64,000 nucleotides of DNA from Duganella sp. 1224 (GTDB lineage Bacteria; Pseudomonadota; Gammaproteobacteria; Burkholderiales; Burkholderiaceae_D): the NCBI RefSeq assembly GCF_013408245.1, contig NZ_JACBYS010000002.1:372001-436000 (forward strand). Reading direction: 5' to 3'. A program made the translations under genes and the position numbers. Shown in pieces: positions 1 through 9,062 of this stretch (the stretch's first letter is position 1; every line of letters starts with the position of its first letter). The notes under the pieces were generated by a model. It was not told the DNA's origin, did no database searches, and was given only the letters and a program-made list of their open reading frames with translations.

Positions 1-3
1 ACA

Positions 4-1320
4 TCAGCCCTCGGCCGTGTCGCGTACCACCAGCGTCAGCACGCCCGCCACCACCATGCACAAGCCGCCCAGCATCAGCGTCTTGACGGTGTGGCCGGCA
101 AACCAGTGCCTGGTGACGAAGCCGAGCAGCAGGCCGCTGACAATCTGCGGGATGACGATGAAGAAGTTGAACACGCCCATGTAGTAGCCCATGCGGTTGG
201 CCGGCAGCGCGCCGGCCAGGATCGCGTACGGCATGGTCAGGATCGAGGCCCAGGCGATGCCGACGCCGATCATCGGGTAGAACAGGCTATCGAGGTCGCG
301 GATGGTGTAGATGCTGAACAGGCTCACGCCGCCGATCACCAGGCACACCAGGTGCACCACCTTGCGGCTGGTGTGGCGCGCAAACACCGGCAGGATGAAG
401 GCAGCCAGCGCCGACACGCCGCTGTACACGGCAAACATCACGCCGACGTGGTTGCCGGCTTCCTGGAACGCGGCCGATTGGGCGTCGGTGGTGCCGAACA
501 CGTTTTCGGCGACGGCGTTGGTGGTGTAGATCCACATGGCGAACAGGCCGATCCAGGTGAAGAACTGTACCGCCGCCAGTTGCACCATGGTGGCCGGCAT
601 TTTGCCGAAGCCGCCGAAGATTTCCTTCAGCGCGTGGCCCAGGCCCTTGCCGTTCTGCTGGGCGGCGCGGAACGCGGCCAGGTCGTCCGGCGGCGTTTCC
701 TTGGCGGTCAGCACGGTCCACAGCACGGCGCAGAAGTAGACCGCGCCGCCGGCGTAGAACGAGTAGCGCACGGTGTCGGGGATGGTGCCGCCGGCGGCGT
801 CGTTGCTGACGCCGAGGTGGGTGAAGATGGTCGGCAGCAGCGAGGCGATCACCGCGCCCCATCCGATGAAGAAGGTCTGCATCGCGAAGCCGGCGGTCTG
901 CTGGCGCGGGCCGAGCTTGTCGCCGACGAAGGCGCGGAATGGTTCCATCGAGACGTTGATGGCGCCGTCCAGCAGCCACAGGACGATGACGGCCATCCAC
1001 AGCGAGGCGGCATTCGGCATCAGGAACAGCGCGATCGACGCCAGCAGCGCGCCGATGAAGAAGAACGGCCGGCGGCGGCCCCACACCGGGTGCCAGGTGT
1101 TATCGCTCAGGTAGCCGATGATGGGCTGCACCAGCAGGCCGGTGACCGGCGCGGCCAGCCAGAACAGGGACAGGTCGTCGGGGTTGGCGCCCAGCGTCGA
1201 GAAAATGCGGCTGACGTTGGCGTTTTGCAGGGCGAAGCCGAATTGAATGCCGAAGAAGCCGAGGCTCATGTTCCACAGCTGCCAGAACGACAGTATGGGC
1301 TTGTTGCTGGAAGAATGCAT
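4..1320 (-). CDS. MFS sugar permease (GPH/SUT-like, probable alpha-glucoside transporter)
   Basis: Inner-membrane permease of 438 residues with about 12 hydrophobic segments. The loop after helix 2 carries GRRRPFFFIGAL, the arginine-rich signature of plant sucrose carriers and related bacterial maltose/sucrose symporters. I placed the start at the ATG giving MHSSSNKPILSFWQLW, because the in-frame extension upstream is poor in membrane features. It is divergent from the GH31 alpha-glucosidase, so it probably imports the maltose-like sugars that enzyme releases. TGTAGC-type motifs lie 25 and 125 bp upstream of the start. The family is fairly certain; the substrate is inferred from context. Confidence 0.82.
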   Translation of the reverse strand: MHSSSNKPILSFWQLWNMSLGFFGIQFGFALQNANVSRIFSTLGANPDDLSLFWLAAPVTGLLVQPIIGYLSDNTWHPVWGRRRPFFFIGALLASIALFLMPNAASLWMAVIVLWLLDGAINVSMEPFRAFVGDKLGPRQQTAGFAMQTFFIGWGAVIASLLPTIFTHLGVSNDAAGGTIPDTVRYSFYAGGAVYFCAVLWTVLTAKETPPDDLAAFRAAQQNGKGLGHALKEIFGGFGKMPATMVQLAAVQFFTWIGLFAMWIYTTNAVAENVFGTTDAQSAAFQEAGNHVGVMFAVYSGVSALAAFILPVFARHTSRKVVHLVCLVIGGVSLFSIYTIRDLDSLFYPMIGVGIAWASILTMPYAILAGALPANRMGYYMGVFNFFIVIPQIVSGLLLGFVTRHWFAGHTVKTLMLGGLCMVVAGVLTLVVRDTAEG

Positions 1321-1344
1321 GCTGCGCGTCCCGATATTAAAATT

Positions 1345-1359
1345 TGTAGCAAAATAACA
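1345..1359. promoter_or_regulatory. Candidate operator TGTAGCAAAATAACA
   Basis: A 15-mer 25 bp upstream of the permease ATG. It matches 11 of 15 positions of the palindromic site TGTAGTACAACTACT found before the glycosidase-esterase gene. A similar 15-mer, TGTAGCCAAACAACA, lies at 1445-1459. A shared regulator is inferred. Confidence 0.3.
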
Positions 1360-1444
1360 CGCTGGGCGGGGCGTGTCAATCACAAGAAATCTTCAATAAA
1401 ATGAAGGGAATAGGGCTGTTCAGGGGGTGGAATATGGTGTCAAA

Positions 1445-1459
1445 TGTAGCCAAACAACA
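1445..1459. promoter_or_regulatory. Candidate operator TGTAGCCAAACAACA
   Basis: Second TGTAGC-type 15-mer in the permease/GH31 divergent region. It shares TGTAGC, AA and AACA with the site at 1345. Support comes only from similarity to the stronger sites at 15796 and 16031. Confidence 0.27.
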
Positions 1460-1464
1460 GCCGA

Positions 1465-1537
1465 ACCCCGCAGGGCCACAGAGGGGTCTGACCCCGTACG
1501 GGGTCAGACCCCGCGTCGACGCACCGGTTTGCGGGGT
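1465..1537. repeat. Palindromic repeat, family A, copy 1 (with outer inverted repeat)
   Basis: The core, 1483-1512, is a perfect 30-bp palindrome: GGGGTCTGACCCCGT followed by its reverse complement. An outer inverted pair, ACCCCGCA at 1465 and TGCGGGGT at 1530, encloses it. Related elements occur at 10903, 25809, 35447 and 53441. It lies between two divergent genes, so it is not a terminator here. Confidence 0.85.
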
Positions 1538-1577
1538 AAGCGCACGATAACAGACAACTCCACCGACAACTAAGCTG

Positions 1578-4016
1578 ATGAACACCACCCCGCTGACCCT
1601 CCTCGCCGCCGCGCTGCTGACCACCCTCCCCGCCCACGCTCAAAACGCCGAGCGCAAGTTCGATGGCCTCACCCAGCGTGACGGCTTGCTCGAAGTCCGC
1701 ACCAGCGACGGCGCTTATCTGTTCAAGCCCTACGCCGCCGGCATCATCGAAACCACCTTTGTGCCGAAAGGCGAAAGCGCCGATCCGGCCTCGCACGCGG
1801 TGGTGCTGGCGCCGGCCGCCGTCAAGACCACGCTGAAGCAGAAAGCCGGCACCATCGAATACGCGACACCGGGCCTGACCGTCATCATCACCAAGGCGCC
1901 GTTCAAAATCGCCTACGCCTACAAGGGCAAGCCGCTGGTGGCCGAGAAACGCGGCTACCTCCACATCAAGGACGACCCGGCCAAGGGCAGCAAGGATATC
2001 AACCAGGGCGAGGCCCGCGCGCTCGAAGCCATCGAGTTCGCGCTGGATAAGAACGAGGCCCTGTACGGCGCCGGCTCGCGCGCGGTGGGCATGGACCGCC
2101 GTGGCCACCGCTTCACGTTGTATAACAAGGCGCACTACGGCTACGGCGACCATTCGGAGCTGATGGGCTACACCATGCCGGTGGCGCTGTCGTCGAAGAT
2201 GTACGCCATCCACTTCGACAATCCGCAAACCGGTTACCTCGATTTCGACAGCCGCAAGAACAACACGCTGACCTACGAAACCATCGGCGGCCGCAAGACC
2301 TACCAGGTGGTGGCCGGCGATACGTGGGAGGACGTGGTGGCCAACTACACCAGCCTGACCGGCCGCCAGCCCTTGCCGCCGCGCTGGGCCTTCGGCAATT
2401 TCGCCATGCGCTTCGGCTATCGCAACGAGCGGCAGGCGCGCGACACGGTCGACAAGTTCATCGCCGACGACATCCCGCTGGACGCCATCGTGTTCGACCT
2501 TTTCTGGTTCGGCAAGGAGGTCAAGGGCACCATGGGCAATCTGGCCTGGGACAAGGACAACTATCCCGACCCGCAGGGCATGATCGCCGACTTCCAGAAA
2601 AAAGGCGTGCAGACGGTGCTGATCTCGGAGCCGTTCGTGGTCGATACCTCCAACCGCTGGCGGGAGGCGGTCGACAAGCAGGTGCTGGCCACCGGCGCCG
2701 ATGGCAAGCCGCTGGCGTATGACTTCTTCTTCGGCCACACCGGCTTGATCGACATCTTCAGCCAGCGCGGCAAGGACTGGCTGTGGGACATCTACAAGGG
2801 CCTGCACCAGCAGGGCGTGAAAGGCGTGTGGGGCGACCTGGGCGAGCCGGAAGTGCATCCCGCCGAAGCGCGCCACGCCACCGGCACGGCCGAGCAGGTG
2901 CACAACATCTACGGCCACCAGTGGGCCAGGCTGGTGGCGGAAGGCTACCAGCGCGACTTCCCGAACGAGCGGCCGTTCATCCTGATGCGCGCCGGTTACT
3001 CCGGCACCCAGCGCTACGGCATCATGCCGTGGTCGGGCGACGTCAATCGCGGCTGGGACGGACTGCAGTCGCAGCCGGAGATCGCGCTGCAGATGGGCAT
3101 GCAGGGCGTGGCGTATATGCACTCGGACCTGGGCGGCTTCGCCAATCCGGTGCTGGACAACGAGCTGTATCAGCGCTGGCTGCAATACGGCGTGTTCCAG
3201 CCGGTGTTCCGCCCGCACGCGCAGGAGGAGGTGCCGTCGGAGCCGGTCTACCGCGAGGAACGCACCAAGGCGCTGGCGCGCGAGACAATCCGCCTGCGCT
3301 ATCGCCTGCTGCCGTATAACTACACGCTGGCCTTCGACAACAACCAGCAAGGCCTGCCGCTGATGCGTCCCATGTTGTACGAAGAGCCGGGCAACGCCAG
3401 GGTGCGGGCGATGTCGTCAACCTACTTGTGGGGCAAGGACTTGCTGGTCACGCCGGTGCTGAAGCCGGGCGCGGTCACGGCCGACGTCTACTTCCCGGCG
3501 CGCAGCGCGTGGTTCGACTTCTACACCGGCGAAAGGCAGGCCGGCGGCGCCACGCGCGCCGTCGCGCTGACGCCGGACCATGTGCCGGTCTACGTGCGCG
3601 CCGGCGCTTTCATCCCGATGGCCAAGGTGGTGCAGACCACGCGCGATTACAGCACCCGGCAACTGGAGCTGCACTACTGGCACGACGATACGGTGCGCGC
3701 CGCCAGCGGCAAGCTGTATGACGACGACGGCCTGACCGCGCAGGCCTACGAACAGGGCAAGTATGAACTGGTGCGCTTCAGCGGCAAGCTGCAGGGCAAG
3801 GTGCTGTCGCTGCGGGTCGAATCGGAAGTCGGCCAGCAGTACCAGCGCCCGGAGCGGGCGATTGCGCTGACCGTGCATAACGTGGCCACGGCGCCGTCGT
3901 CGGTGCGGGTGGACGGACGCGTCGCGGTGTTTGCGTGGGATGAAGCGGCCAGGCTGTTGACCGTTGAACTGCCGGCCAGCGCCCAGGCCAGCCGCGGTGT
4001 CGACATCGCGCTGTAG
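1578..4016 (+). CDS. Secreted GH31 family alpha-glucosidase
   Basis: 812-residue retaining alpha-glycosidase with an N-terminal signal peptide (cleavage expected after PAHA, about residue 21). The order is an N-terminal beta-sandwich, a TIM barrel beginning near PPRWAFGNFAMRFGY, and a C-terminal beta domain. The GH31 nucleophile motif GVWGDLGEPE places the nucleophile at Asp420. It probably cleaves terminal alpha-glucose (or alpha-xylose) from oligosaccharides in the periplasm or outside the cell. The divergent neighbour is a sugar permease, and a TonB receptor with a second glycosidase lies 11 kb away. No strong ribosome binding site precedes the ATG. Family is certain; linkage specificity is not visible. 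Confidence 0.9.
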   Translation: MNTTPLTLLAAALLTTLPAHAQNAERKFDGLTQRDGLLEVRTSDGAYLFKPYAAGIIETTFVPKGESADPASHAVVLAPAAVKTTLKQKAGTIEYATPGLTVIITKAPFKIAYAYKGKPLVAEKRGYLHIKDDPAKGSKDINQGEARALEAIEFALDKNEALYGAGSRAVGMDRRGHRFTLYNKAHYGYGDHSELMGYTMPVALSSKMYAIHFDNPQTGYLDFDSRKNNTLTYETIGGRKTYQVVAGDTWEDVVANYTSLTGRQPLPPRWAFGNFAMRFGYRNERQARDTVDKFIADDIPLDAIVFDLFWFGKEVKGTMGNLAWDKDNYPDPQGMIADFQKKGVQTVLISEPFVVDTSNRWREAVDKQVLATGADGKPLAYDFFFGHTGLIDIFSQRGKDWLWDIYKGLHQQGVKGVWGDLGEPEVHPAEARHATGTAEQVHNIYGHQWARLVAEGYQRDFPNERPFILMRAGYSGTQRYGIMPWSGDVNRGWDGLQSQPEIALQMGMQGVAYMHSDLGGFANPVLDNELYQRWLQYGVFQPVFRPHAQEEVPSEPVYREERTKALARETIRLRYRLLPYNYTLAFDNNQQGLPLMRPMLYEEPGNARVRAMSSTYLWGKDLLVTPVLKPGAVTADVYFPARSAWFDFYTGERQAGGATRAVALTPDHVPVYVRAGAFIPMAKVVQTTRDYSTRQLELHYWHDDTVRAASGKLYDDDGLTAQAYEQGKYELVRFSGKLQGKVLSLRVESEVGQQYQRPERAIALTVHNVATAPSSVRVDGRVAVFAWDEAARLLTVELPASAQASRGVDIAL

Positions 4017-4024
4017 TCGCGCCG

Positions 4025-5671
4025 TCAGCGCAGGCGCGCGATGGCGGCGCGCGCCGCCGCGTTGATGGTCTCCAGGCTGTAAGGCTTGCGGATGAATTCC
4101 AGCGCCAGTCCATCCAGCCGCGCCGGGTCGCCGAGGAAGCCGCTGGCCAGCACGATCGGCAGCGCGGGATGGTCGCGCCGCAGCTGGCGCGCCATTTCCA
4201 CGCCGTCCATCGACCCGGGCATTTTCACGTCCGAGAAAACGAAATCGATCTGCGCGAAGTCCGATGTCAGCGCCGTGTCGGCATCGTGCGCGCAGCACAC
4301 GCGGCAACCCATGTTGGCAAACATCTCGACCGCCAGTTCGGCCACGAACGGGTCGTCTTCCACGCACAGCACACGCTTGCCGGCGAGGATCTGGCCGTCG
4401 CCGCCCGCTTCCGCGCCGGCGTCGGCGCGCGCCGGCGCGGCGGCCGCCGAGGCCTCCTGCCCGCGCGGCAGCACGATGTGCACCGTGGTGCCATGGTCCG
4501 AGGTGCGCAGGTAGGCCAGGCCGTTGCTCTGCTGCGCGTAGCCGTACACCTGCGACAGTCCCAGCCCGGTGCCCTTGCCCAGCGGCTTGGTGGTGAAGAA
4601 CGGCTCGAACGCCTGCGCCGCCACGGCCGGCGTCATGCCCTCGCCCTCGTCGGCCAGCGCCAGCTGCACGAACTCGCCGCGCAGGCTTTGCAGCTCCGGC
4701 AGCGCCGCATCGGGCAGCCGCAGATTGGTCACCGACAGCACCACCTTGCCGCCGTCCGGCATGGCGTCGCGCGCGTTGACCACCAAATTCAGCAGCGCGA
4801 TCTCCAGCTGCGCCAGGTCGGTGCGCACCGGCCAGGCGTCGTCCGGGATGCGCAGCGACAGTTCGATGTTCTTGCTCAGCGAATGCTGCAGCAACTGGGC
4901 GATGTCCGGCAGGTGCTGCTGCAGCCGCACGTCGGCGATCTGCATCGGCTGGCGGCGCGCGAACGACAGCAGTTGCTGCGTCAATTGCGCGCCCTGGGCG
5001 GTGGCGCGGGCGATGCTGTCCACGCTTTTCAGCAGCGCCGGCTGTTCCTTCAGCTGGAAGCGCATCAGCGCCGAGGCCGAGGCGATCACCTGCAGCAGGT
5101 TGTTGAAGTCGTGCGCGACGCCGCCGGTCAGCCGCCCCAGCGACTCCAGCCGGCGCGCTTCCGACAGCGACAGCTCGATCTGGCGCCGCTCGCGCACCTC
5201 GCGCGACAGCGCGGCGGTGCGCTCGTCGACGCGCCGTTCCAGTTCGGCCGCGTGGGCGTTCAGTTCTTCCAGCTGGTCGCGCACCTGCCACTGCAGGCCG
5301 CGCGTGCGCTGCGCCGACAAGATGGCCAGCATCAGCACCTCGTGGCGCAGGGGTCGGGTCAGCAGCGTGACGTTGCCCAGCCTTTCCAGCACCGAGGTCG
5401 GCCCGCCGGGAATCAGCGCGTCGGCGTCGGCGATCGCCAAAATCGGGATGCTCGACCAGAACGGCTGCTTGGCCAGTTGCGCCGCCAACTGCTGCGCCGA
5501 GCAGCGCGTCAGCCCCTCCTCGGAGGCGATCGCCATCAGCGCGGTCTGGTCCAGCGCGGCGCAGAACGCGTCCGGGCTGTCGCAGCGCACCGAGTCGATA
5601 TGAAAGGCCGCCAGGATGCTGCTCAAGACCTGGGCATCGCGCCCCAACGGTGCGTAGATGACCGCATGCAT
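4025..5671 (-). CDS. Hybrid sensor histidine kinase with N-terminal pseudo-receiver
   Basis: 548 residues. Residues 1-130 look like a receiver fold (beta-alpha alternation, IPILAIADAD) without a clear phospho-acceptor Asp. A coiled coil (130-175) follows, then a HisKA H-box GGVAHDFNNLLQVI with phospho-His187, a HATPase domain (DEGEGM, TTKPLGKGTGLGLS), and a true receiver (VLCVEDDPF) with phospho-Asp481 in SDVKMPG. No transmembrane segment is seen, so it is cytosolic. The ATG is 2 bp after the stop of the KaiC-like gene and has no evident ribosome binding site of its own, suggesting translational coupling. It probably takes its input from the KaiC-like ATPase. Confidence 0.88.
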   Translation of the reverse strand: MHAVIYAPLGRDAQVLSSILAAFHIDSVRCDSPDAFCAALDQTALMAIASEEGLTRCSAQQLAAQLAKQPFWSSIPILAIADADALIPGGPTSVLERLGNVTLLTRPLRHEVLMLAILSAQRTRGLQWQVRDQLEELNAHAAELERRVDERTAALSREVRERRQIELSLSEARRLESLGRLTGGVAHDFNNLLQVIASASALMRFQLKEQPALLKSVDSIARATAQGAQLTQQLLSFARRQPMQIADVRLQQHLPDIAQLLQHSLSKNIELSLRIPDDAWPVRTDLAQLEIALLNLVVNARDAMPDGGKVVLSVTNLRLPDAALPELQSLRGEFVQLALADEGEGMTPAVAAQAFEPFFTTKPLGKGTGLGLSQVYGYAQQSNGLAYLRTSDHGTTVHIVLPRGQEASAAAAPARADAGAEAGGDGQILAGKRVLCVEDDPFVAELAVEMFANMGCRVCCAHDADTALTSDFAQIDFVFSDVKMPGSMDGVEMARQLRRDHPALPIVLASGFLGDPARLDGLALEFIRKPYSLETINAAARAAIARLR

Positions 5672-5673
5672 AA

Positions 5674-7110
5674 TCAGGCGTCCGTGACGGTGTCGCCGAC
5701 CGTGAAGCCGTCCTCGGTCAGGATGAATTCACGCACGTCGTGGCTATGGGCGCTGTGGCGCTTTTTCAGCACGCAGATGTTTTTGCGGATGCGGCCATGC
5801 GCCACATCGCTGCTGAGGGAAATCACGTTGTCGGTGATGATCGACAGCGCGTCCGGCTCGCGCGAGGTGTCCAGCGTGTGCGAGTGGGCGCCCACCACCA
5901 CCGCGATCACGCCCATGTTGGCCAGGTAGGAGAACAGCTCGTTCATCTGCAGCAGCAGCGTGCGCTCCTCCTTGATCAGGTCGAGGTAGGAGTTGATGCT
6001 GTCGATGACGACGACCCGCACGTTGTCATCCTCGACGCGGCGCCGCACCTGCCAGATAAAGGCGCCGGCCGAGATGCGCGATGGGTTGATGCGCGAGATC
6101 AGCAGGTCCTGCGGCTGCGCGCCGCCCTCGCCCTCGCCCTCGCCCTCGCCCTCGCCCTCGCCGACGCCGAAGCGCTCGATCATGCGCGACTTCAGCGTGA
6201 TCTCCGCCTCGTCCAGCACGAAGTAGGCGGCCTTGCCGCCGGCGCGCACGGCGGCCAGTGCGTATTGCAGCGCCAGCGTGGTCTTGCCGGCGCCCGAGGT
6301 GCCGATGATCATGGTCGAGGTGCCGCTCAGCAGGCCGCCGCCCATCATCTGGTCCAGTCCCTCGACGCCGCTGTCGAGCGTGGAGCGTTCGTAATCGCGG
6401 TGGTGCTCCTCGGCGATCAGGCTGGGGAACACCAGGATCTCGCTGCGCTGGATGGCGAAGTCGTGCCAGCCGCTCTGGTAGTCGGCGCCGCGCAGCTTGA
6501 CCACCTTCATCACCCGCCGCACCGAGCCATACGAGCGCTCGCGCTGCTCCAGCGTGATGGCGCCGTGCACCGCGCTTTGCAGCTCGAATTCGTGCTCCAC
6601 CGAGGTCAGGTCGTCCAGCAGCAGCACGGTGGCGCCGGCGCGCGTGAGCCGCTCGCGCAGCGAAATCACCTGGCGCCGGTAGTGCGAGCTGTTATGCGCC
6701 AGCAGGCGGATTTCGGCCATCGAATCGATCACCACCAGCTTGGCGCCGGTGCGTTCCACCTCGCCGGCGATGGTGCCGATCAGGCGTGACAGCTCGGCGT
6801 CGCTGGGCAGCATGATGGTTTGTTCGCCGTACTCCTGGGGGCTGAACAGCTCGGGGTTAAACAACAGCACGCCGTCCAGCGACCAGCCATGGCTGGCGGC
6901 CGTCGCGTGCAGTTCCTCCGCCGATTCCGACAGCGAGATGTACAGGCGCACCAGATCCTGGTCCGTCTCCGAAATCAGGAAGCGCATGCCGATCGTGGTT
7001 TTGCCGGTGCCCGGCCGCCCCTCCAGCAAGTGGATGCGGCTTTTAATCAGACCGCCGCGCAGCACGGCGTCAAATTCGGGAATCCCGGTGGGAACGCGCT
7101 CAGGTGACAT
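5674..7110 (-). CDS. KaiC-like tandem RecA-domain ATPase
   Basis: 478 residues with two RecA/KaiC domains. The first P-loop is GRPGTGKT at residues 31-38; the second is GTSGAGKTT near residue 270, and each is followed by a Walker-B-like strand (LVVIDS, VVVIDS). It resembles the stand-alone KaiC homologues of heterotrophic bacteria, which are usually paired with a histidine kinase as here. No kaiA or kaiB is present, so a true oscillator is not implied. A (Gly-Glu)6 tract near residue 317, encoded by six exact hexamers, sits in a loop of the second domain. The ribosome binding site AGGA is 7 nt from the ATG. First gene of a two-gene operon with the kinase. Confidence 0.88.
   Translation of the reverse strand: MSPERVPTGIPEFDAVLRGGLIKSRIHLLEGRPGTGKTTIGMRFLISETDQDLVRLYISLSESAEELHATAASHGWSLDGVLLFNPELFSPQEYGEQTIMLPSDAELSRLIGTIAGEVERTGAKLVVIDSMAEIRLLAHNSSHYRRQVISLRERLTRAGATVLLLDDLTSVEHEFELQSAVHGAITLEQRERSYGSVRRVMKVVKLRGADYQSGWHDFAIQRSEILVFPSLIAEEHHRDYERSTLDSGVEGLDQMMGGGLLSGTSTMIIGTSGAGKTTLALQYALAAVRAGGKAAYFVLDEAEITLKSRMIERFGVGEGEGEGEGEGEGGAQPQDLLISRINPSRISAGAFIWQVRRRVEDDNVRVVVIDSINSYLDLIKEERTLLLQMNELFSYLANMGVIAVVVGAHSHTLDTSREPDALSIITDNVISLSSDVAHGRIRKNICVLKKRHSAHSHDVREFILTEDGFTVGDTVTDA
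6124..6159. repeat. Hexanucleotide microsatellite (GCCCTC)6 inside the KaiC-like gene
   Basis: Six exact GCCCTC copies on the + strand encode alternating Gly-Glu on the - strand. Slippage would change the linker length by two residues without shifting the frame. Confidence 0.9.
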
Positions 7111-7238
7111 GGTTTGATCCTGCTCGATGATTGATGTGATAACTCATCATCCCATGGGCAGCGGCTTTCCTATGCGACACAACGCACAAGAGCGCGCGCG
7201 TGCCGCGCCGACCTGCGCGCGACTGTGAGGCCGCTAAC

Positions 7239-7258
7239 AAAAGCGGCGCCTCCGCCGC
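7239..7258 (-). terminator. Rho-independent terminator of the helicase gene
   Basis: On the - strand, GCGGCG-GAGG-CGCCGC (6-bp GC stem, 4-nt loop) is followed by TTTTGTT. It begins directly after the helicase stop codon and separates that gene from the KaiC-like operon. Confidence 0.65.
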
Positions 7259-7259
7259 G

Positions 7260-8897
7260 CTAGCCGATGCGGTCCAGGATCATCTGCTCGGCGCGGTCGG
7301 TCAGCACCAGCACCAGCTTCAGGCGCGCGCGCGTCATGCCGACGAACAGCTTGCGCAGCACCAGCTGGTCCATCTGCTCGAAATCGATCTCGGTGAAGAT
7401 GATGGCCGGCGCCGACTGGCCCTTGAAGCGGTACACCGATTCGGCCAGCAGCCCGCCGTCGCGGTACTGCGGATTGCCGAACAGGTCGTACTCGCCGGTG
7501 AAGGACTTCAGCGTGTGCACGTCGCTCAGCTGGTCCAGGTGCAGGATCACCGACTTCTCGCGGCCGCGGAACGAGGCGATGGCGATGTCCTCGCGCGTGA
7601 AGCCGGCGCCCAGGCACAGGGTGACGGCGCGCCGCGTCTGCGCCAGCATGGCCTCGGTGTCGCCCTGCGGGTACACCAGCTCCTCGATGTCCGCGCCCTT
7701 GAACGGGCTGCCCGCCTCCACCGGCGTCTGCGTGGCGCCGATGGTGGCCAGCAGGTCGACGATCTGGCGCGGGCTGCGGTAGTTGGTGTCCGAATGCAGT
7801 GTCACCCAGCCGGGCAGCGGCACGCCTTCCTTGCCGTACAGGTTCTGGTTCGGGTCTTCCAGCCAGATGGCGCGGCCGTCTTCCCTCAGCATGCGCAGCA
7901 GGATGTCGCGCCAGGCCGGCGAGAAGTCCTGGCCCTCGTCGACGATCAGCACATCGTATTGCCAGCTGGCCGGCAGCGGCGACTCCGTCATCTGCTGCTC
8001 GATCCGGTCCCATACATCCGGCGCCGCGTAGTTGGGCGTGTCGCCGCGCTCGCGGGCGAAGGCGTCGCTCAGCATGTGGAAGCTGGTGACGCGGCCGCCG
8101 TCCGGCACCAGCGTCTGGATATGGTCGGCCAGCGGGCGGTTGTAGCACACGTACAGCGGGCACAGGCCGGCCTCGATGGCGGCCGTGTATTCGGACAGCG
8201 CCAGCTGCGTCTTGCCGCTGCCGGCCGTGCCCACCACGCGCAGGCGGAACGGCGCGAACTCCAGCCGGTGCGCCCACGTGGCCAGGCCGCCGGACAGGCG
8301 CGCCACCATGCGCGCGGCGTTGCCGATCATGGCGCTGGGGTCGGGACGGAGGCTGAGCATATTGCCGAGGAAGCGCGACACCTTGTCGAACTGCGCGTCC
8401 GGCCGCGGGTCGTCCACCGGCAAGATGTCGCGCACCATCTGCGCCAGCCGGTGCTTGTTGGTGGAGTCGATGATGTGGCGCGGGTCCAGCCCCGCCAGGT
8501 GCGGCTCGCGCACGATGTAGTCGGGGCAGTACAGCACGTAGTCGATCGACAGCTCGCCGCCAAAGCGCTCGCTCAGCACGCGGATCGAGCGCATGATGTG
8601 CTGCGCCACGCGGCGCGGCTTGCCGGCGTACTGCTTGACCAGGCCATCCGGCGTCTCGTTGAGGAAGCCGGCGATCTGCTCGATCAGCAGCACGCGGCCG
8701 TTGGGCGCCACGATCACGAAGTCCACCTCGTCGAACACCGAGTAGCCCTTCTCCACGTTGGTCCAGTGGACGCCGTGGTAGATATGGTAGGGCGATTCCG
8801 CCAGCGTGGCGTTCAGGTAAGCCAGCGTTTCAATCTCGCGCGCCGCCGCGCCGGTTGCCGACATCTCTTGCCAGCCGGTGGGATGAAGATGAGCCAT
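7260..8897 (-). CDS. NERD-domain / UvrD-like DNA helicase
   Basis: About 545 residues. The N-terminal section (roughly 30-130) matches the nuclease-related NERD fold, with DEVDFVIVAPNGRVLLIEQ. The C-terminal half is a superfamily-1 helicase: Walker A GTAGSGKTQ near residue 224, Walker B IVDEGQDFSP near 317, and motif V/VI-like YRFKGQSAPAIIF and GMTRARLKLVLVL. Expected roles are repair, restart or defence, but no partner genes are visible. The family's usual EvK catalytic lysine position reads EQ, so nuclease activity is doubtful. The start is uncertain: an ATG at 8927 is also in frame. Confidence 0.75.
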   Translation of the reverse strand: MAHLHPTGWQEMSATGAAAREIETLAYLNATLAESPYHIYHGVHWTNVEKGYSVFDEVDFVIVAPNGRVLLIEQIAGFLNETPDGLVKQYAGKPRRVAQHIMRSIRVLSERFGGELSIDYVLYCPDYIVREPHLAGLDPRHIIDSTNKHRLAQMVRDILPVDDPRPDAQFDKVSRFLGNMLSLRPDPSAMIGNAARMVARLSGGLATWAHRLEFAPFRLRVVGTAGSGKTQLALSEYTAAIEAGLCPLYVCYNRPLADHIQTLVPDGGRVTSFHMLSDAFARERGDTPNYAAPDVWDRIEQQMTESPLPASWQYDVLIVDEGQDFSPAWRDILLRMLREDGRAIWLEDPNQNLYGKEGVPLPGWVTLHSDTNYRSPRQIVDLLATIGATQTPVEAGSPFKGADIEELVYPQGDTEAMLAQTRRAVTLCLGAGFTREDIAIASFRGREKSVILHLDQLSDVHTLKSFTGEYDLFGNPQYRDGGLLAESVYRFKGQSAPAIIFTEIDFEQMDQLVLRKLFVGMTRARLKLVLVLTDRAEQMILDRIG

Positions 8898-9062
8898 GAA
8901 GTGGAAGCCGTGATGGGAAAAATGCATTGTAAGGCATCAGCTAATCGGCGCCCGCCCGCCTCGGGCCCGTCATGCCTCCTTTGAATAAGCGGCCGGCGAC
9001 CGTGTATGATGACCGGCGGTCGCCGCCATGAGCGCGACCGCCACCACACCACACCTCGGGAG

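Noticed and set aside
1483..1512. Family A palindrome as bidirectional terminator
   Set aside because: It lacks T-runs, and this copy lies between divergent genes where no terminator is needed.
6124..6159. Phase-variation switch
   Set aside because: The unit is six bases, so slippage cannot shift the reading frame.
5674..7110. True circadian clock locus
   Set aside because: Only a KaiC-like protein is present, without KaiA or KaiB; the partner is a histidine kinase as in non-clock homologues.
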